A stretch of 64,000 nucleotides of DNA from Gambelia wislizenii (taxonomy: Eukaryota; Chordata; Lepidosauria; Squamata; Crotaphytidae), in contig JAUMIR010000005.1 of the NCBI GenBank assembly GCA_030847615.1, positions 215,682,645 to 215,746,644 on the forward strand. Direction: 5' to 3'. How positions within the stretch are numbered: position 1 is the first letter of the stretch; every line of letters starts with the position of its first letter. The position numbers and the translations under genes were made by a program. Below the pieces are notes generated by a model. That model saw nothing but the letters and a program-made list of their open reading frames with translations, had not been told where the DNA came from and did not search any database. Below are positions 46,033-58,400 of the stretch, in pieces.

Positions 46033-46970
46033 TGCAACATCTAGCTTCCAACTAGAAGTCTAATGTCCACCAAATGAAAAGGGGTGTTTTGGTAGCACAG
46101 GAAGGTAGAAGGCTCCTCCCAAATTTGGGAACAAGGTGCCTCAACATGTGCTCAGCCCACGGATTTAGTAAATGGTACTGAAAGCATTAAAATAGCCCCC
46201 AAAAGGGCTAGACAGGGGCTCTCCCTAATCAGCCCGTTTTAACTAGCCATACAGATGCACAAAGCCATGTTCAGCACCCTGGATAGCTCACTTGCTTTGA
46301 CAGCTAGTAGCTCTGACCCTCTGCCAGACTTTCAGGACCATCAACAGCTCACTAGCTTTGACAGAAGGTAGGCCTGCATCCCCTTAATAGAAGTCCAATA
46401 GATTGGGTCTGACAAAAGGGATTTGCTTTCCCGCATCCTAAGTAGCCTCTAACTCTAAATCCACAGGCAGGAGTGAACCAAAGTGTAGACATATTTGATC
46501 CAGTACAGCTTTTCCCATGATACTAATTAGAAATTGAGAATATTTGCTGAATTTGCTAAAGTGACTGCTGAGAATCACTGTTGCCTGAAGGACTATGTAT
46601 CATTTTAGTTGCTAATTCAGAACAGTAAGCAAGCTTACGTTTTAATGCTGGTCACTGAGATGAATTTACCATTGTTCTTTGTTAACGTTATTGCTTAAAT
46701 TGTAACACTGTATAAGATGAAGTCATGGGAAAGCCAAAATGTACACATCTGCAAACTTGACTCTGAATTGTCACTATGATTGTCATTATACAAGATTATA
46801 AATTGTTTGCCCCCCCCCAATAAACTGTTCTTCTTTGCTCCTGATCCAGACAGCTCCACTGTAATGTTCTTGAAGGGAGTAGAAACTCTTTGGTCAAAGA
46901 AGTGTTATCTTTCTTTACTGATTCAGGGTTTACCTGCAATTCATGCAGACACCTGGGTCTTGCTGTGACA
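46033..46970 (+). mobile_element. Candidate solo LTR (938 bp)
   Basis: Begins TGCAAC and ends TGTGACA, with GGCC on both sides (46029-46032 and 46971-46974) as a possible 4-bp target duplication. A TATAAG lies near 46711. GCCCCCCCCCAATAAACTGTTC at 46809-46830 looks like a retroviral-type polyadenylation region, followed by about 140 bp of U5-like sequence. A 4-bp palindromic GGCC could be chance and the inverted termini are minimal. No internal viral genes are present. Confidence 0.4.
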
Positions 46971-46974
46971 GGCC

Positions 46975-48565
46975 TGATTTTTCAATACCTGGTCTCCTTA
47001 GAGTACTAGAGTCTGGATTTCCACACAGATTCTTTCTATGTAGAAATCAGCTCCTGTTCCTTCATAAGATTCTTTTATATCAGTAGACTAATTTAGAAGG
47101 AACAAAAGGCTGCCTGCATCGCTATTGTTAAAGCACTGGGAGCTGGAAACCCCTGTTACTCTTCTGCAAATAACCCAGAGAGTTATGAAGAGATTCTGAT
47201 CTACATTCTGTCCTGTCTACAATACTTTATTTAGATTCAAAAGGAGTTGGGTGGGTAACAAACATGCTGACAAAAAGCAAGCAAAAAACAAATGAGCAGG
47301 AATTCACAGATAATATCCCAATTCTGTCATTTTGAAATTCCCATCTTAACATTTAGGTGGCTATTTTGAAATATAGTGTGACAAATCTGCTTATGTGCCG
47401 TGTTTACCTGTCATGTAATTCTTGCTATATTTCAGCCTTCAATGTCAAACTTCTGCATTCTCATTATATTTTAATAAGTTGGCACCAAACTATCGGTATT
47501 CTTGCTATCATCTTTACCTACTGTGTCAAAATATATTTATACTTGCAAACCAAACATGCATGGTATCAACTAGTAAATTAAGAACTTCTTGTCTAACTTA
47601 TAGCCAGCCAAGCCAAGCATTTCTACATATTCTTGGTGTTGGTTGTTATTTTGAAATTAATCAGCTGCTATTTTCATCCATTCCCCTTTTTATCTGATGG
47701 TTTAGGTATTGCACTGGGTGCCCTGGGCACCTTGGTATGGAAAGGTAAGGTATACAGCAGCTAGTGAGAGCTCCTCCCTTCAGATTCCAACTACCACTGC
47801 TCCATCCACAGAGAGAGAAGGAAAGTAGCCAGCATCTGATGACCGTAATCTCTCCCCCTGTCGCGGCTATTCCCTTTCCTTTGTGTATCCTGTCTTATTT
47901 AGATTATAAGCATGAGGCCAGAGAATTATCAAATCAATGATCTTTATGCTACTCTGGAAGTCTTTGAGGACTGGGGTATAAGTACACTAAATAAAAAAAA
48001 ACAAATAAATACATAAATAAAATAAATAATACATTTAAATGACACTAATATTTTGTATCTATTGGTGTTTTCTTGGTAGCAGAAAACACATTTGTGTGTG
48101 AGGTGAGGAGCACAATTTTTCCAACTCCCGCTACGTAATGCTGATCTCCATGTAAAAACCCCATGCTTTTGCAGATGGTTCCTAACTATCAAGAGCAGCT
48201 TTTAAAAAGGCACAGAGGTCTGTAGTATAGGTGGGCAAGGATCAGTAAAATCTAAATGCCCTGTGTTGGGTAATTGATATGCTTCCCACTAGCACAAAGC
48301 TTCTATGGTGGCAGCAGTAGCAACTGAAATTTTAACCAAGCAACAGCATAATATATGTTAATTAAGTCTGTTCATCAAGCCACCATAATTGTTACTGAGA
48401 TATCAGTAAAAATTCTTACATTTACAGTTTTATAATGTGGCACAAGAGTTAGTAGAACATGCATATGCAGTTATACCTGGAACCTTTATGAGATGCAAAC
48501 AATTGATAATAATGTAGGAATGGCAGTACAAATGGAACTTGAAATCCAACTATGTAGTGCAGAAG
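46975..48565. other. Mostly unrecognised; L2-like tail near 47940
   Basis: TTTGAGGACTGGGGTATAAG then A-rich AAATAAAT repeats at 47962-48040 look like an L2-type 3' tail on plus. Otherwise non-coding, with nothing recognised. Confidence 0.4.
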
Positions 48566-48711
48566 CAGTATTTTATTTTTATTTATTTAATTATTTATAC
48601 CCCGCTCTTCAGCCACAAGGCTATCAGAGCGGCTTACAAATTGTTTTAAGCAGTAGCTATTTACACATCTACACTGCATTAAACAGTTTCCAATGTGTAT
48701 TAGCTAGTATC
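48566..48711 (-). mobile_element. L2-like LINE/SINE 3' tail
   Basis: Inverted copy of the module at 31590-31702: TTATTTATTTAATTATTTAT, CCCCGCTCTTCAGCCACAAG, GTTTTAAGCAGTAGCTATTT, CACATCTACACTGCATTAAA. Same structure, opposite strand. Confidence 0.75.
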
Positions 48712-49862
48712 CATTGACATCTACTACTCAAGGTGAAGAAATTAGACCTGAAACATCCACTAAGATGTTTCATATTGTCTGGCAATTCTCTCTTCTTGGA
48801 ATATGCCAGGTCGGGACTAAATTCTCTGGATCCATATTCATATCTACCTTTTTGGGGTGTGTGTGTGTAAGACTTGTTTATACAACCTGTGGGTCAAAAA
48901 GCTAAACAAAGGGTAGTTTCAAATTAGACATTTATTGCACAATCAATTTGCCTCATTAATGGAATTTTCTGAGAGAGAAGCATTAAAGACAAACTTGTCT
49001 TCCATTTTTTCTCCTACATTTCCAGCTTTATAAATTTTTATTTTAAATTTTCCAAGCTACATGAAATAGAACAATAATAGTAGATAATAGGGAAAAAAGA
49101 AGGGAAAAGACAGGAAAAGAAAGAAACACAAGTCAAAGAAAAAAAAGAGAGAAAGAAATAGAAAACGAGAAATCCCAAGACCACTGCAACTCCACCTCCC
49201 TACTCCAAAATCACAGTTGCGGTAGCACCAGCCAATCTATACTCAATATAGTTAAATAAGACAGCAGTGTATACTTCCTCAAGTACTGCCTTCCTCTCCC
49301 TGAACTGTCTAATATACTGCTGAAAACAAAATCTGGACTCATGACTTTATAACATTCAACAATTTGTTGTGGTGTAGTTTCAAAAGTTACAGAGCTGCAT
49401 ATTTCCTTTTTCTTAAGCACAAAGCAATTCAAAATTTGCATATATTCAGTGAAAATTTACCTTGGTATTGTCAGAATGTGAACGTGTACAACAGCTGCAT
49501 TTCAAGTATGAGAAAAAGGTATCAGCTACAGGATAATCAGCAGCCTGAAAATGTTTTTCCAGACGGGAATGTGATATCAACCTGATTCTGTCTGTCACTG
49601 ACACTGAGAACTTTGCTCCAGATATATCCAGTGTTATCTATATAATCCCTTTATTACATTTAAATAAACAAGAAAATGCCTATTTATTTGGAATGTTAAA
49701 ATCAAACGTATCTAAATTAAAAGTGTATAGAATTACACAATATGTGGCAACTGTGACATTTATTTCTTGTTAGTCCAGAACCACATCATGAGTCAGGGTC
49801 ATGAGTGCTCTGTAAAAAACTTGGTGGACTTTCAATGCAGGGTCTTCCTGAAGTATATATTA
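48712..49862. other. No recognised feature
   Basis: Non-coding DNA with a purine-rich A/G block at about 49085-49165. Nothing else recognised. Confidence 0.4.
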
Positions 49863-49864
49863 TA

Positions 49865-50150
49865 CAGGTTGCCCCCCTGTATCCACAGGGGATACATATC
49901 TGGACTTACCATTCATAAGTGAAACCGTGGATAATAGGAAAACCTATTAAAATAAAGGACTTCCAGTACAAACATACCATAGAGTGCAAACATACCATAG
50001 AGTGTTGGAGGACTTAGCAATTCCTAGAGAGGACATCTTTCTAGAAATTTTCCAGCACACCTCTATGGTATGTGTCCCTATTTTTTCAGCTGTGGATAAC
50101 TGAAACTGTGGGTATTGGTTCTGCAGATACGGGGGCAGGGGGCCAACCTG
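49865..50150. mobile_element. Tigger-like MITE (286 bp) with internal tandem duplication
   Basis: Termini CAGGTTGCCCCCCTGTATCC and the inverted GATACGGGGGCAGGGGGCCAACCTG, flanked by TA at 49863-49864 and 50151-50152. An 18-bp unit, CAAACATACCATAGAGTG, is repeated exactly in tandem at 49969-49986 and 49987-50004, a private event not seen in the other copies. Confidence 0.87.
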
Positions 50151-50152
50151 TA

Positions 50153-53100
50153 TTTGCTCTCATAGGTAAAGAGCACTCCACAAGTTCTCTTCCTTTATTC
50201 TGCCATGTGTATACAAACACAGCCTAAAAGATGCAATCACAACCTTTAAACACAGTGGTAAAACTCATACTGATTTTCATGGATCTAGACTGCACCATAA
50301 GTGGAAACATTTTCACATCAAAGATGTATATCAATCACCTCTTACCCTCTATTATTTGCTTACCATATTATTACTTCATATAAAACATCCTAAGAAACAT
50401 CCTAAGAGAATGAAAGATAAGCTTAGTCAAATTTAAAGGGAGCAAAACATTTAAAAAAGCTTTTCTTACACAAAAATATATCTTTCAAATTTCAAATATT
50501 TTTATTTTACTCTTTACCTGCTTAATAGCTTTATCAGTGCTTTTTACATTTTATATCTATTTGAAATCAGTTTAATGTAATACAATGTCATAATACAGCA
50601 CAAAGTTTCCTAGAAGCTTGGGTATAATCCACATCCGATTGGATATAGTGTCAGATCTTATATTCATCCTGATAGGACATGATTACTTATCTGCTTTTAA
50701 GCAATTAAAGCCAACATCAGGACACGATATAATCTGGTTTTCATGTATTCCTGAGATGCCCACATTGTGTGACATTGGGCCCATTGTAGGAGGGTGTTCT
50801 ATTTCAGTTAAGCTGGATTGTACCAAAGAATGTGACTGCGGTCAGGCAGTACATCTGTGCAGAACTTGCTTGGATAAATTAAACAAATCTTTTTCAGTTA
50901 ACATTTTATTAACACTATGCTATTTTTGGCAGATAATTAGCAGGTAGAGAAAAAATATATAATCTATGCTTGCAAGCAAAATGGCTGTTTTCTTGCTGCT
51001 CTTAGGCTTCTACCAGTTCAAGATGTAATTAGTTTATCCTGTTTTCTCAAGCCTTAAAATCATTGTATTTTTCTGATTTTTAAAATTTCTGTTACCTTTT
51101 TGCCCACAGCAAAAATCACAACAGTTTACTATTTTATCCTTGTAGCACACCGGGCTTGTCTACACAGCGAAAATACTCCTCATAGAATTTGAGGAGAATA
51201 TGTTTTGTCTAAATGGGGTCCTGCATCATTTCACCATATTTGGAAGGAGGGGGCCGAAAAACCCAAAATACTCTGCAGGAAAAGCCTTTGTGGTTTTTCC
51301 CAACTTAAAAAAACCCACTCTGAATGAAATGTGCATTCCTGCTCGTTGGGACAACTGATTTGGCTTGCTGCACTTTCCCAATAAAAGTGGAAGTGGAAAG
51401 CTGGTTGGTTTGATGTACACAGGGGCTAGAGCTTGCAGGCAAGTTAGCACCAAGAACTGCCATGTTGGATTTTTGCTGTAGCAATTGTGCACTGAGGAGA
51501 TGAAACAGGCTTCCCCCTTCTTTTTTCTGTTTAAGCAGAAGATCACACTTCTGCACCTTGGATTTTATTTTATTTATATTTTTTAAAAATACTGCTTGGC
51601 AGAGGCAACTGGTGACAATAAAAACACAAGTAATTCATTCGTGCCCACTATCTTGATTTGCAGGCATGCTCATTTGAATGAATAACAAACACATATGGCT
51701 TTACATGCTTGCGACCTTGAAAAAAAAATCATGGAGACAAATGAAACCTGCTGTGAATTGGCGTTACTGTGCATCAACCCACATTTTATCGCCTTGTATA
51801 GGCAAGCCTATTTTTACATTTGTAGTATGTTACATGTGATACTCCACATGCTTTGCTGCCTTATATACCACACTGGATTCAGCTGAGTTGTTAATCACTA
51901 CTAGAGCAGATCCATTGCAAGTTCCATTCACTCAGTGAGTATTCGCTAGTTGAGAATAGCAATTGGATTTAGCCAACTATTTTTACAAATCCTACTTTTA
52001 ATGCTTTGTGTGAACAAAATGACTGCTGAATTTTAATAAGCATTTTATTTAAGCCTGGGCAACTTCAGTGGGTCTAGCAGCCAGTTTTGGGGGCATTCTC
52101 TGGGAGTTGCAGAAACTGCAAAAAACAAACAAACAAACAAACAAACAAACAAAACTACTCCTCCCTCCCTTGGCTAGAATCCATTTTGGTTTTGAATTTT
52201 TTGTTTAATGTTAAACAATGCAGAGGGAGCTTGTGATTTATTTAAAGAGGCTTCCATGAGAAGGCAATTCAGCCCTTGTTGCCAAAAAAGGGCAACCTGG
52301 GAGGACTGGAGGCCACAAAACATCTTTAGCAGCCATATGGAACCCGAAGGTCATACTTTGGCCACCCCTGCATTATCGTTTTCTGATTTGGGAAGCAATT
52401 GTGTACTATATTTGCACGACTTACTGATTTCCTTGCAGATTTCCTATACATTTAAGACAGCTTCATCTTGCAGATACCACAGGGAACAATACACCAGATA
52501 GTACTTTGCATACATCCCTTTGAGGAGATCAATCCATTGTGAAGGCGGAACAGACACAGCACACCAGGAAGCGTTTCCATGCAAGTCATAAGGTCAAAGA
52601 TCTGATCTAAAAACAACAAACCAAAGCTGATAAAATTCTTAGGACACAGGCTGGAATATCTCTATGGAAAGTGAATGGCAAGTAGAATATATTATAATTC
52701 TCTCTTTCCTTCTCCAGATGAAAAAAGCTCTTTATGACAATGACACAGACTGACAAGGTGAAACTTCAGTTCTCAAAACTTGCAAAATAATGTCATCAGA
52801 GGGTCAGGTCATGATACTAAAGTGGATTCCCAGTCCAAGAATAATTTCAATGTTATTTCCTATTGTGACTGATTGCTGTCAGTCTTTGAAAATGAATATG
52901 CCAATACACTGGCTGTTTTTTTTTTTAGCGGGGGCATCCTCTGTAAGCTGTACACACACATGCACACGCACACACACACCACTAGAAACAATTGATTTAT
53001 CTTTGCTTCTATGTTCAGGTCCAATATTATATCTGTATCATGCAAATCGCCAAATTGTGTAAGTTGTCTATTATTTTGAGGACATTTCCTGCAATACCAT

Positions 53101-54157
53101 CAGTGGCCTGAAGTATTTAGACAACCTAGGCAAACTATGTGAATATTTACAAGACAGAGGAACACATTAAGCTGCCATAGTCAGAGACTTATGTTGTCTA
53201 CACTGACTTATTATGACTCTTTAGGGTTTCAGATAGGGTCTACCCCAGTCTTACCTGGAGATCTGGGGATTGAACTTGGAATCTTAAACATGCAAAGCCA
53301 TTGAGTTATGGCAGAACAGACTTGTGGCAGCAACATCGCATTGAGTCATTCTATTCCATTTGATTCAGTCAGAATTCAAGGAAGAAATGTTGTGAAAAGT
53401 GTCACCATATAATCTTTATATGGCCATTCTTAATAGAGATACTTTAGGAGAGAAATCAGAACTATTGTCTTTATTTAGAATAACTTGTGATCCTTCTATA
53501 TACTGTATGTACAAAACAGTACCATGCCCACCCAAACCATAAAACCAGTTGGAGTTAGGACTCAGTTATTTTATAATATGGGAGCTTTTTGTTGTGATTA
53601 ACCCTGTTCATTAAGCCTGAATGGGTTATGATAACATATGAGTCAGGGCATTGGGTTGCACATGCTGGCCCTGTACTCTGCAGCAAGTATACATTAGCCC
53701 AATCCTCAGTTCCAAACTTTCCCAAACTGGACATTATTCTTAACACATTATCTTTGTTTTCCATTGTAAATTATTTAATGAACCTTCCACATAGTTTCTT
53801 TCAGATGTCCTCCTCCCCAATAACAACTGGGCTATTCTCTGGAAATTTCTTTAGGACAGGCAATCACATTTTTGTCGAATCTGCACACTAAGTCCTACTT
53901 AAGACCAGAGTTATAAGGACAAAATTGATCTCCTCCTCCTTAGGTGAACAAGTTATGATTTATTATATGTTGATAGCAGACAAGATGCAACAGAACTGTA
54001 ATTAAAATGTTCTGCTAACAGAAATACTACAGTGTTATGAAATAAAATGAGTCAATGTTGAACATAATGATAATGCCTGGAAACATCAAAGAATGTAGGT
54101 TAGGTACACCATATAGTATAAGTTCTGTATAACATAAGTACATAGCAAATAAATACC
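50153..54157. other. Mostly unrecognised; microsatellites and possible hAT ends
   Basis: (AAAC)n at 52121-52154 and (CA)n at about 52951-52979. GGGCTTGTCTACACAGC at 51152-51168 and, inverted, TTGGCCACCCCTGC at 52358-52371 look like hAT-type termini without partners. The 109-codon frame at 50618-50947 has no recognisable domain. No exon called. Confidence 0.4.
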
Positions 54158-54355
54158 CTGAAGGCCTCAGATCAATGTTTGATCTTGGAAGCTAAGCAGG
54201 ATCAGGCTTGATCAGTACTTGGATGAAATAATATCAGGTCCTATAGGCTATATTTCAGAGAATGGCAATGGCAAACTACTTCTGAGTATTCCTTGCCTAA
54301 GAAAGCCCTGTAATAATAATTGGGTCACCATAAATCAACAGGCCATGTGAAAGTA
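54158..54355 (+). mobile_element. 5S-rRNA-derived SINE, full head
   Basis: Head 54158-54250: GATCTTGGAAGCTAAGCAGG, ATCAGGCTTGATCAGTACTT and GGATGAAATAATATCAGGTCC align in order with the 3' two-thirds of vertebrate 5S rRNA (GATCTCGGAAGCTAAGCAGG, GTCAGGCCTGGTTAGTACTT, GGATGG...). The body AATGGCAATGGCAAACTACT and tail GGGTCACCATAAATCAACAG then follow, the tail being Bov-B-like. The internal Pol III promoter of 5S would drive such a SINE. Diverged copy. Confidence 0.82.
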
Positions 54356-55859
54356 CATACACATGCACACAGTGAATAAATTTATTGACTGCAATGCAAG
54401 TTATAGAATTACAGTACAGCATTGTTCCTCTCAGACATTTTAAGTCAAACCCACACTAGCTTTTCTAGACCCCACCCCCCGCAACCCAGAACACTAACAA
54501 TATGATCCATAGTTGAATGTGCAGATGTCTTTATATGTCATATATGTCTATGTTCTGCTGCTTGCTCGGGTCTATAAACTCATGACAGTAATTCAATCCA
54601 ACTGTACAAAAAGGATTTATCCCCCTTCCTCCTCCCCAGAAGCTCAGAATCCTCTAATAAAAGTGGGAAAGAAGAGACTATTAGCTGAGATGTTCAATGA
54701 AGCATTGTGGAAGGCAAGGAACATTTCAGTAAGATTGTATGAGGTGTTAATTTTATAATGAAAACAAGCACAGGAAGCTTGCAAATAAGGTAAGAATACG
54801 GTTGTAGGGGTGCACTGCACAGGCTGCTAGCAGCATAACCCACAACAAATAAGAAAAAAAAATAACTGCATCCATTGTTTCACACATAATTTATAGGAAG
54901 GCCAGGAGTATAGGAGAGGCTGAGGAGAGGCTAAATGAAGGCATTGCCTCCCCACAGGAATTCTGCCTCCCTGAAATCTTCCTTCAGTCCCCAAATTTCT
55001 AGCATTGCAGAAACTTAAAACATCAGTTGAGCATTTAGAAATATGATTTAGGCATCTAAAGAAAGAGGGCAGGTGAAATTACCGAGGGAATGCAAACTCA
55101 GCAAACAGAAGAGTTAGGTGTGAACAATTTTCTCACCTTCTGCAATGCTAGAAATTTGAAGATTGAAGAAAAAATTCACTTGGGGCTTAAAATTCTCTTC
55201 CCCATGCTACGCTCCTAGGAAAGGTTGAACTGATTTTTAACCTGCTGTATTTGAACAGAGTTCCAAGAAGACATATAAATGAGAAGGAACCCTACAAAGG
55301 ATTTAATTGGTTTTTAAGAAAACTGAATTAGTATCTGAGAAGGTAGCATCATTTATATTTCCATATTCATTGTTGTATGAAACCCTCCTGATTAGGCCTG
55401 TGAATATTTTAAAAATCACTTGAGACATTCAGTTTATATTTTGGGTAACTGGAAAAATTTATTTCTAAACAATAATCATTTCCTTATATAGTATCATCAG
55501 CTCTTTAACAGCAAACAAAAATAGAGACCTTTTTTGTCTGATTTCCTGCTTCCTTTTTGTTCTCTTCTCCTGATCTGGATTCTTTAAAGTAAATCTTTTT
55601 AGTAGTTTGTTAAAGCTTTTGATAACTCTGAAATATAGCATGAGTATGTTGGAGCTTAATGTCAAATAAAATGGCTCAATATGTACTCACCTCCTTTGCT
55701 GCCTATTACCTATTAATCATCCTCATCCTCTTCATCTTTTGTTTGGTCCTATCAGTAGCTGATTGTGAAACCTGACAATTTGCTGAAAGCCATCCAATGT
55801 ATCTGTGGGCTGCACAGTGATTTGAATATTGGTCTGTGGTTTCACACACAATACATTAG
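54356..55859. other. No recognised feature
   Basis: Non-coding DNA. Nothing recognised. Confidence 0.4.
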
Positions 55860-55920
55860 GGCTGCAGTCCTATACATGCTTACTATGGAGTATGCCACAT
55901 TGAATTCTTGCTTCCTACAG
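55860..55920. mobile_element. Short palindromic MITE of the 'GCAGTCCTATACATG' type, half copy
   Basis: GGCTGCAGTCCTATACATGC followed by TTACTATGGAGTATGCCACA matches the left arm of the repeat seen at 11509-11577. The right arm is not evident. Confidence 0.5.
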
Positions 55921-57723
55921 ATGTACAGAGGGCAGCACTTTAAGTGCACTGTTCCAACAGTGTTATCACCAGAATCAGAAATTATTCTGCCTGGGTTTGC
56001 AAATTCCTGAAACTTTTCTTTCAAGACAATATATGAGACATGTAAGTAAGAAAACCCAATGAAAGCATTTAAAATAAAAAGAATGCAGGGGTCAATTGGC
56101 TTGTGATTAACTATTCCTGACAGGCAAAATTTGCATGAGAAAGATCAATGAAATCAATGGTGCTCTAAGACTTTGTAAAAATCAAGCTATTTGTCTTGTG
56201 AACAATTCTAAGTGTTGATTTCTTCTCTGGGTCCTAAGAGAGGCTTATTGCCATTCCCTTTTACTTTTATAACATGCATTGTAATTGCTGGGAAACTTAT
56301 TTTCCCTAATTTGTTTCATTTAATTGCAGTTGAAAAGTCAATTAAAGAACTTAGAAAAGTTACTTTTTGGACTACAATCTTCAGAACTGGAGTTGTACTT
56401 CTGGGAGCTTTTTCAAGATCTCAAATTTTAGAAATTCTAACACTGCTATAAGGGGAAGAGAGTGAATTTATCATACATTCTTGCTGTGAAATACTACAGA
56501 GATAGAATACTATACACCAGCATATAAGGTTTGCAAGACTTGCAGGTTCAGGACATGCAAGAGTTCAATGCACCTACTAATTTTGCAATTCTGTTGCAAT
56601 GCTCACACAAGAAGCTTATTGACATGACTTTCACTTAGATCAGTGAAATCCAGGGTTCTTAGAGACAAGCTAGGTCTGATCTGACACTCAGAAGCATGAT
56701 ATTTATTTATTTTTCAAAATAACAGTAGGTGTAGACAGCCTCAGCGTTTTTCATGACTACACTGAGAAGTGAGGAAGGTTTATCCCTTATCTCCTCAGCC
56801 AAGATTCCAGCAAAAATTACCCTTTGCATCTGGGAGACAGAAAGGTTTAAACTGCCTTTCCCCATCTGCTACAGTCCCAAAGAAAATCTCTCCTTGTACT
56901 TATTGTTAATTTAAAAAAAACACCCAATTTATTCCAAGTAACGTGTTTAACATCTTGTCTAGCTTATCTTTTAGTTATTGATTAGTCTCACCAGTGATAG
57001 GTTTAGATCATCTAGTCTACAGCTCAGCAATTTATCTAACAGATGAACACCCCAGTCGCTACAACAAACACAATGCATCCTTCTAACTTTTGCAATCATT
57101 TATTCTCTCTTCTCTTGGATGCAAGTTTCAGTATTGTCTAGTTTTCCATTACAGCAGCAAAATGATTAGTGGTCATTGTTTTAAACTCTTCTGATAAAAC
57201 TTTATTAGCAAATTTAATTCTCAGGAAATTAAACTCTGGGATAATCAATTAACTCATTAACTAAGTAGAGTGGATTTGAATCTTATTTTAATTGGAGCTA
57301 TCCCATAATCCATCAGTTCGTGCAGATGGCATAATTGTAACCTATGTATGCTGCTTGATTGAAACGTCGATATGTGAAGAAGACATTTTCAAGTCTTCCT
57401 CTGGCTCTTTTGTTTTGCCCTAGGATTATGACTTGGCCTCCTATTCTCTTCAGTCACTTTCATTTATTTGTTCTATTGTTCTTTGCACTGGGTACTTTTT
57501 TGACATGCCTGTTTTAACTGATTGTTAACTAATCTTTTATCAACCACATTGTAAGATCGTTTCTACTGAAACTTTGACAAAACAAAAACAAAGGAAACAG
57601 CTTGTATCTTCTATATTTCATGATCTGTATAAGCTAGGTGCTTAGGCAATAGTTCCACAAGCTAAAACTGTCTGGGATACAAGTCATCCATTATAGGGAG
57701 AATCTGCAAAGGATGGAAAACTG
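55921..57723. other. No recognised feature; pre-insertion target region
   Basis: Non-coding AT-rich DNA up to the copia insertion point. Nothing recognised. Confidence 0.4.
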
Positions 57724-57728
57724 TAAAG
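57724..57728. repeat. 5-bp target-site duplication, left copy (TAAAG)
   Basis: TAAAG lies directly before the TG of the 5' LTR and recurs directly after the CA of the 3' LTR. Five base pairs is the usual staggered-cut length for Ty1/copia integrases. The perfect match shows the two LTRs arose from one integration event. Confidence 0.95.
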
Positions 57729-58384
57729 TGTTAAGGAAAATGCAACATGGGACATACAGTGAAAGAAATAAAATATGTATGTGAAAGTCACAATGACTAA
57801 GCAAGAGCAATTATGGGGCTACACAGGTGAAACTGCTAATGTAATCTAGAAGGCCTGAGAGCCAAGGACAGAGGTACTGAATGCAGATTGGAAACACCTG
57901 AGAATCATTAAGTGTACAAGGTGAAATGTTGAAATACATGGGTTGGTCTTAGGCATGGATGGAACTATGTGGACCAATCAGAATGGAAGTACACACCCAC
58001 TGGGTGGAAACTAATTAGTGGGTGGTGATAAACAATGGCTATAAAATTGCAATGTTTGCCAATGTATTGTGGTGTGGAGTAGAGGTGGTGTAGTGTATAG
58101 AGATTGTGATTTGTTGACCATATAGTATATTTATATAGAAGAATAAAGTAGGTTTTATATAAAGCTACTGAGTTGCCTGAGTGAATCCTGGAGACGTTTT
58201 GGAGACACCTGGAGAAGAGTGAGAAGGCTTGGAGAGTTTGTCAGGATCTTCAGCCTATTCTCTGAAACTCTGCTGCTTTGGAGGGAAGCATTAACCACTG
58301 ATCTAAGCTGGTTGGCTCTGCTGCATAACAAGGTGGTGAGTTTGAGCCAGAGGTGAAGAGCTACAACTCCCATCATCCCTGACA
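57729..58384 (+). repeat. Copia element 5' LTR
   Basis: 656 bp, TG...CA. A TATAAAA box at 58040-58046 and AATAAA at 58142-58147 define U3/R/U5 in the plus direction, with transcription expected to start roughly 25-30 bp after the TATA box. The last 24 bp of U5 carry a CTACAACTCCCATCATCCCT stretch that also occurs in an amniote hAT-type MITE family. The LTR matches 62600-63255 throughout. Confidence 0.96.
58040..58046 (+). promoter_or_regulatory. TATA box of copia 5' LTR
   Basis: TATAAAA about 310 bp into the LTR and about 100 bp before AATAAA, the expected spacing for a compact U3 promoter followed by R. The same heptamer is at 62911-62917 in the 3' LTR. Confidence 0.75.
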
Positions 58385-58385
58385 A

Positions 58386-58400
58386 GGGTTATGGGCCCAG
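58386..58400 (+). promoter_or_regulatory. Copia primer-binding site (half-tRNA-iMet type)
   Basis: GGGTTATGGGCCCAG starts one base after the 5' LTR. It is complementary to the anticodon stem-loop of eukaryotic initiator tRNA-Met, not to a tRNA CCA end. Drosophila copia and yeast Ty5 are known to prime minus-strand synthesis from a tRNA-iMet fragment cut in the anticodon arm; that this element does the same is inferred from the 15-base complementarity and its position. Confidence 0.88.

Noticed and set aside
50618..50947. 109-codon frame with a cysteine cluster
   Set aside because: The cysteines do not form a spacing I recognise as a zinc finger, and there is no splice or codon-bias support.
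54158..54250. Genuine 5S rRNA gene
   Set aside because: Diverged from 5S, lacks the 5' part, and is fused to a SINE body and tail; a SINE head rather than a functional gene.
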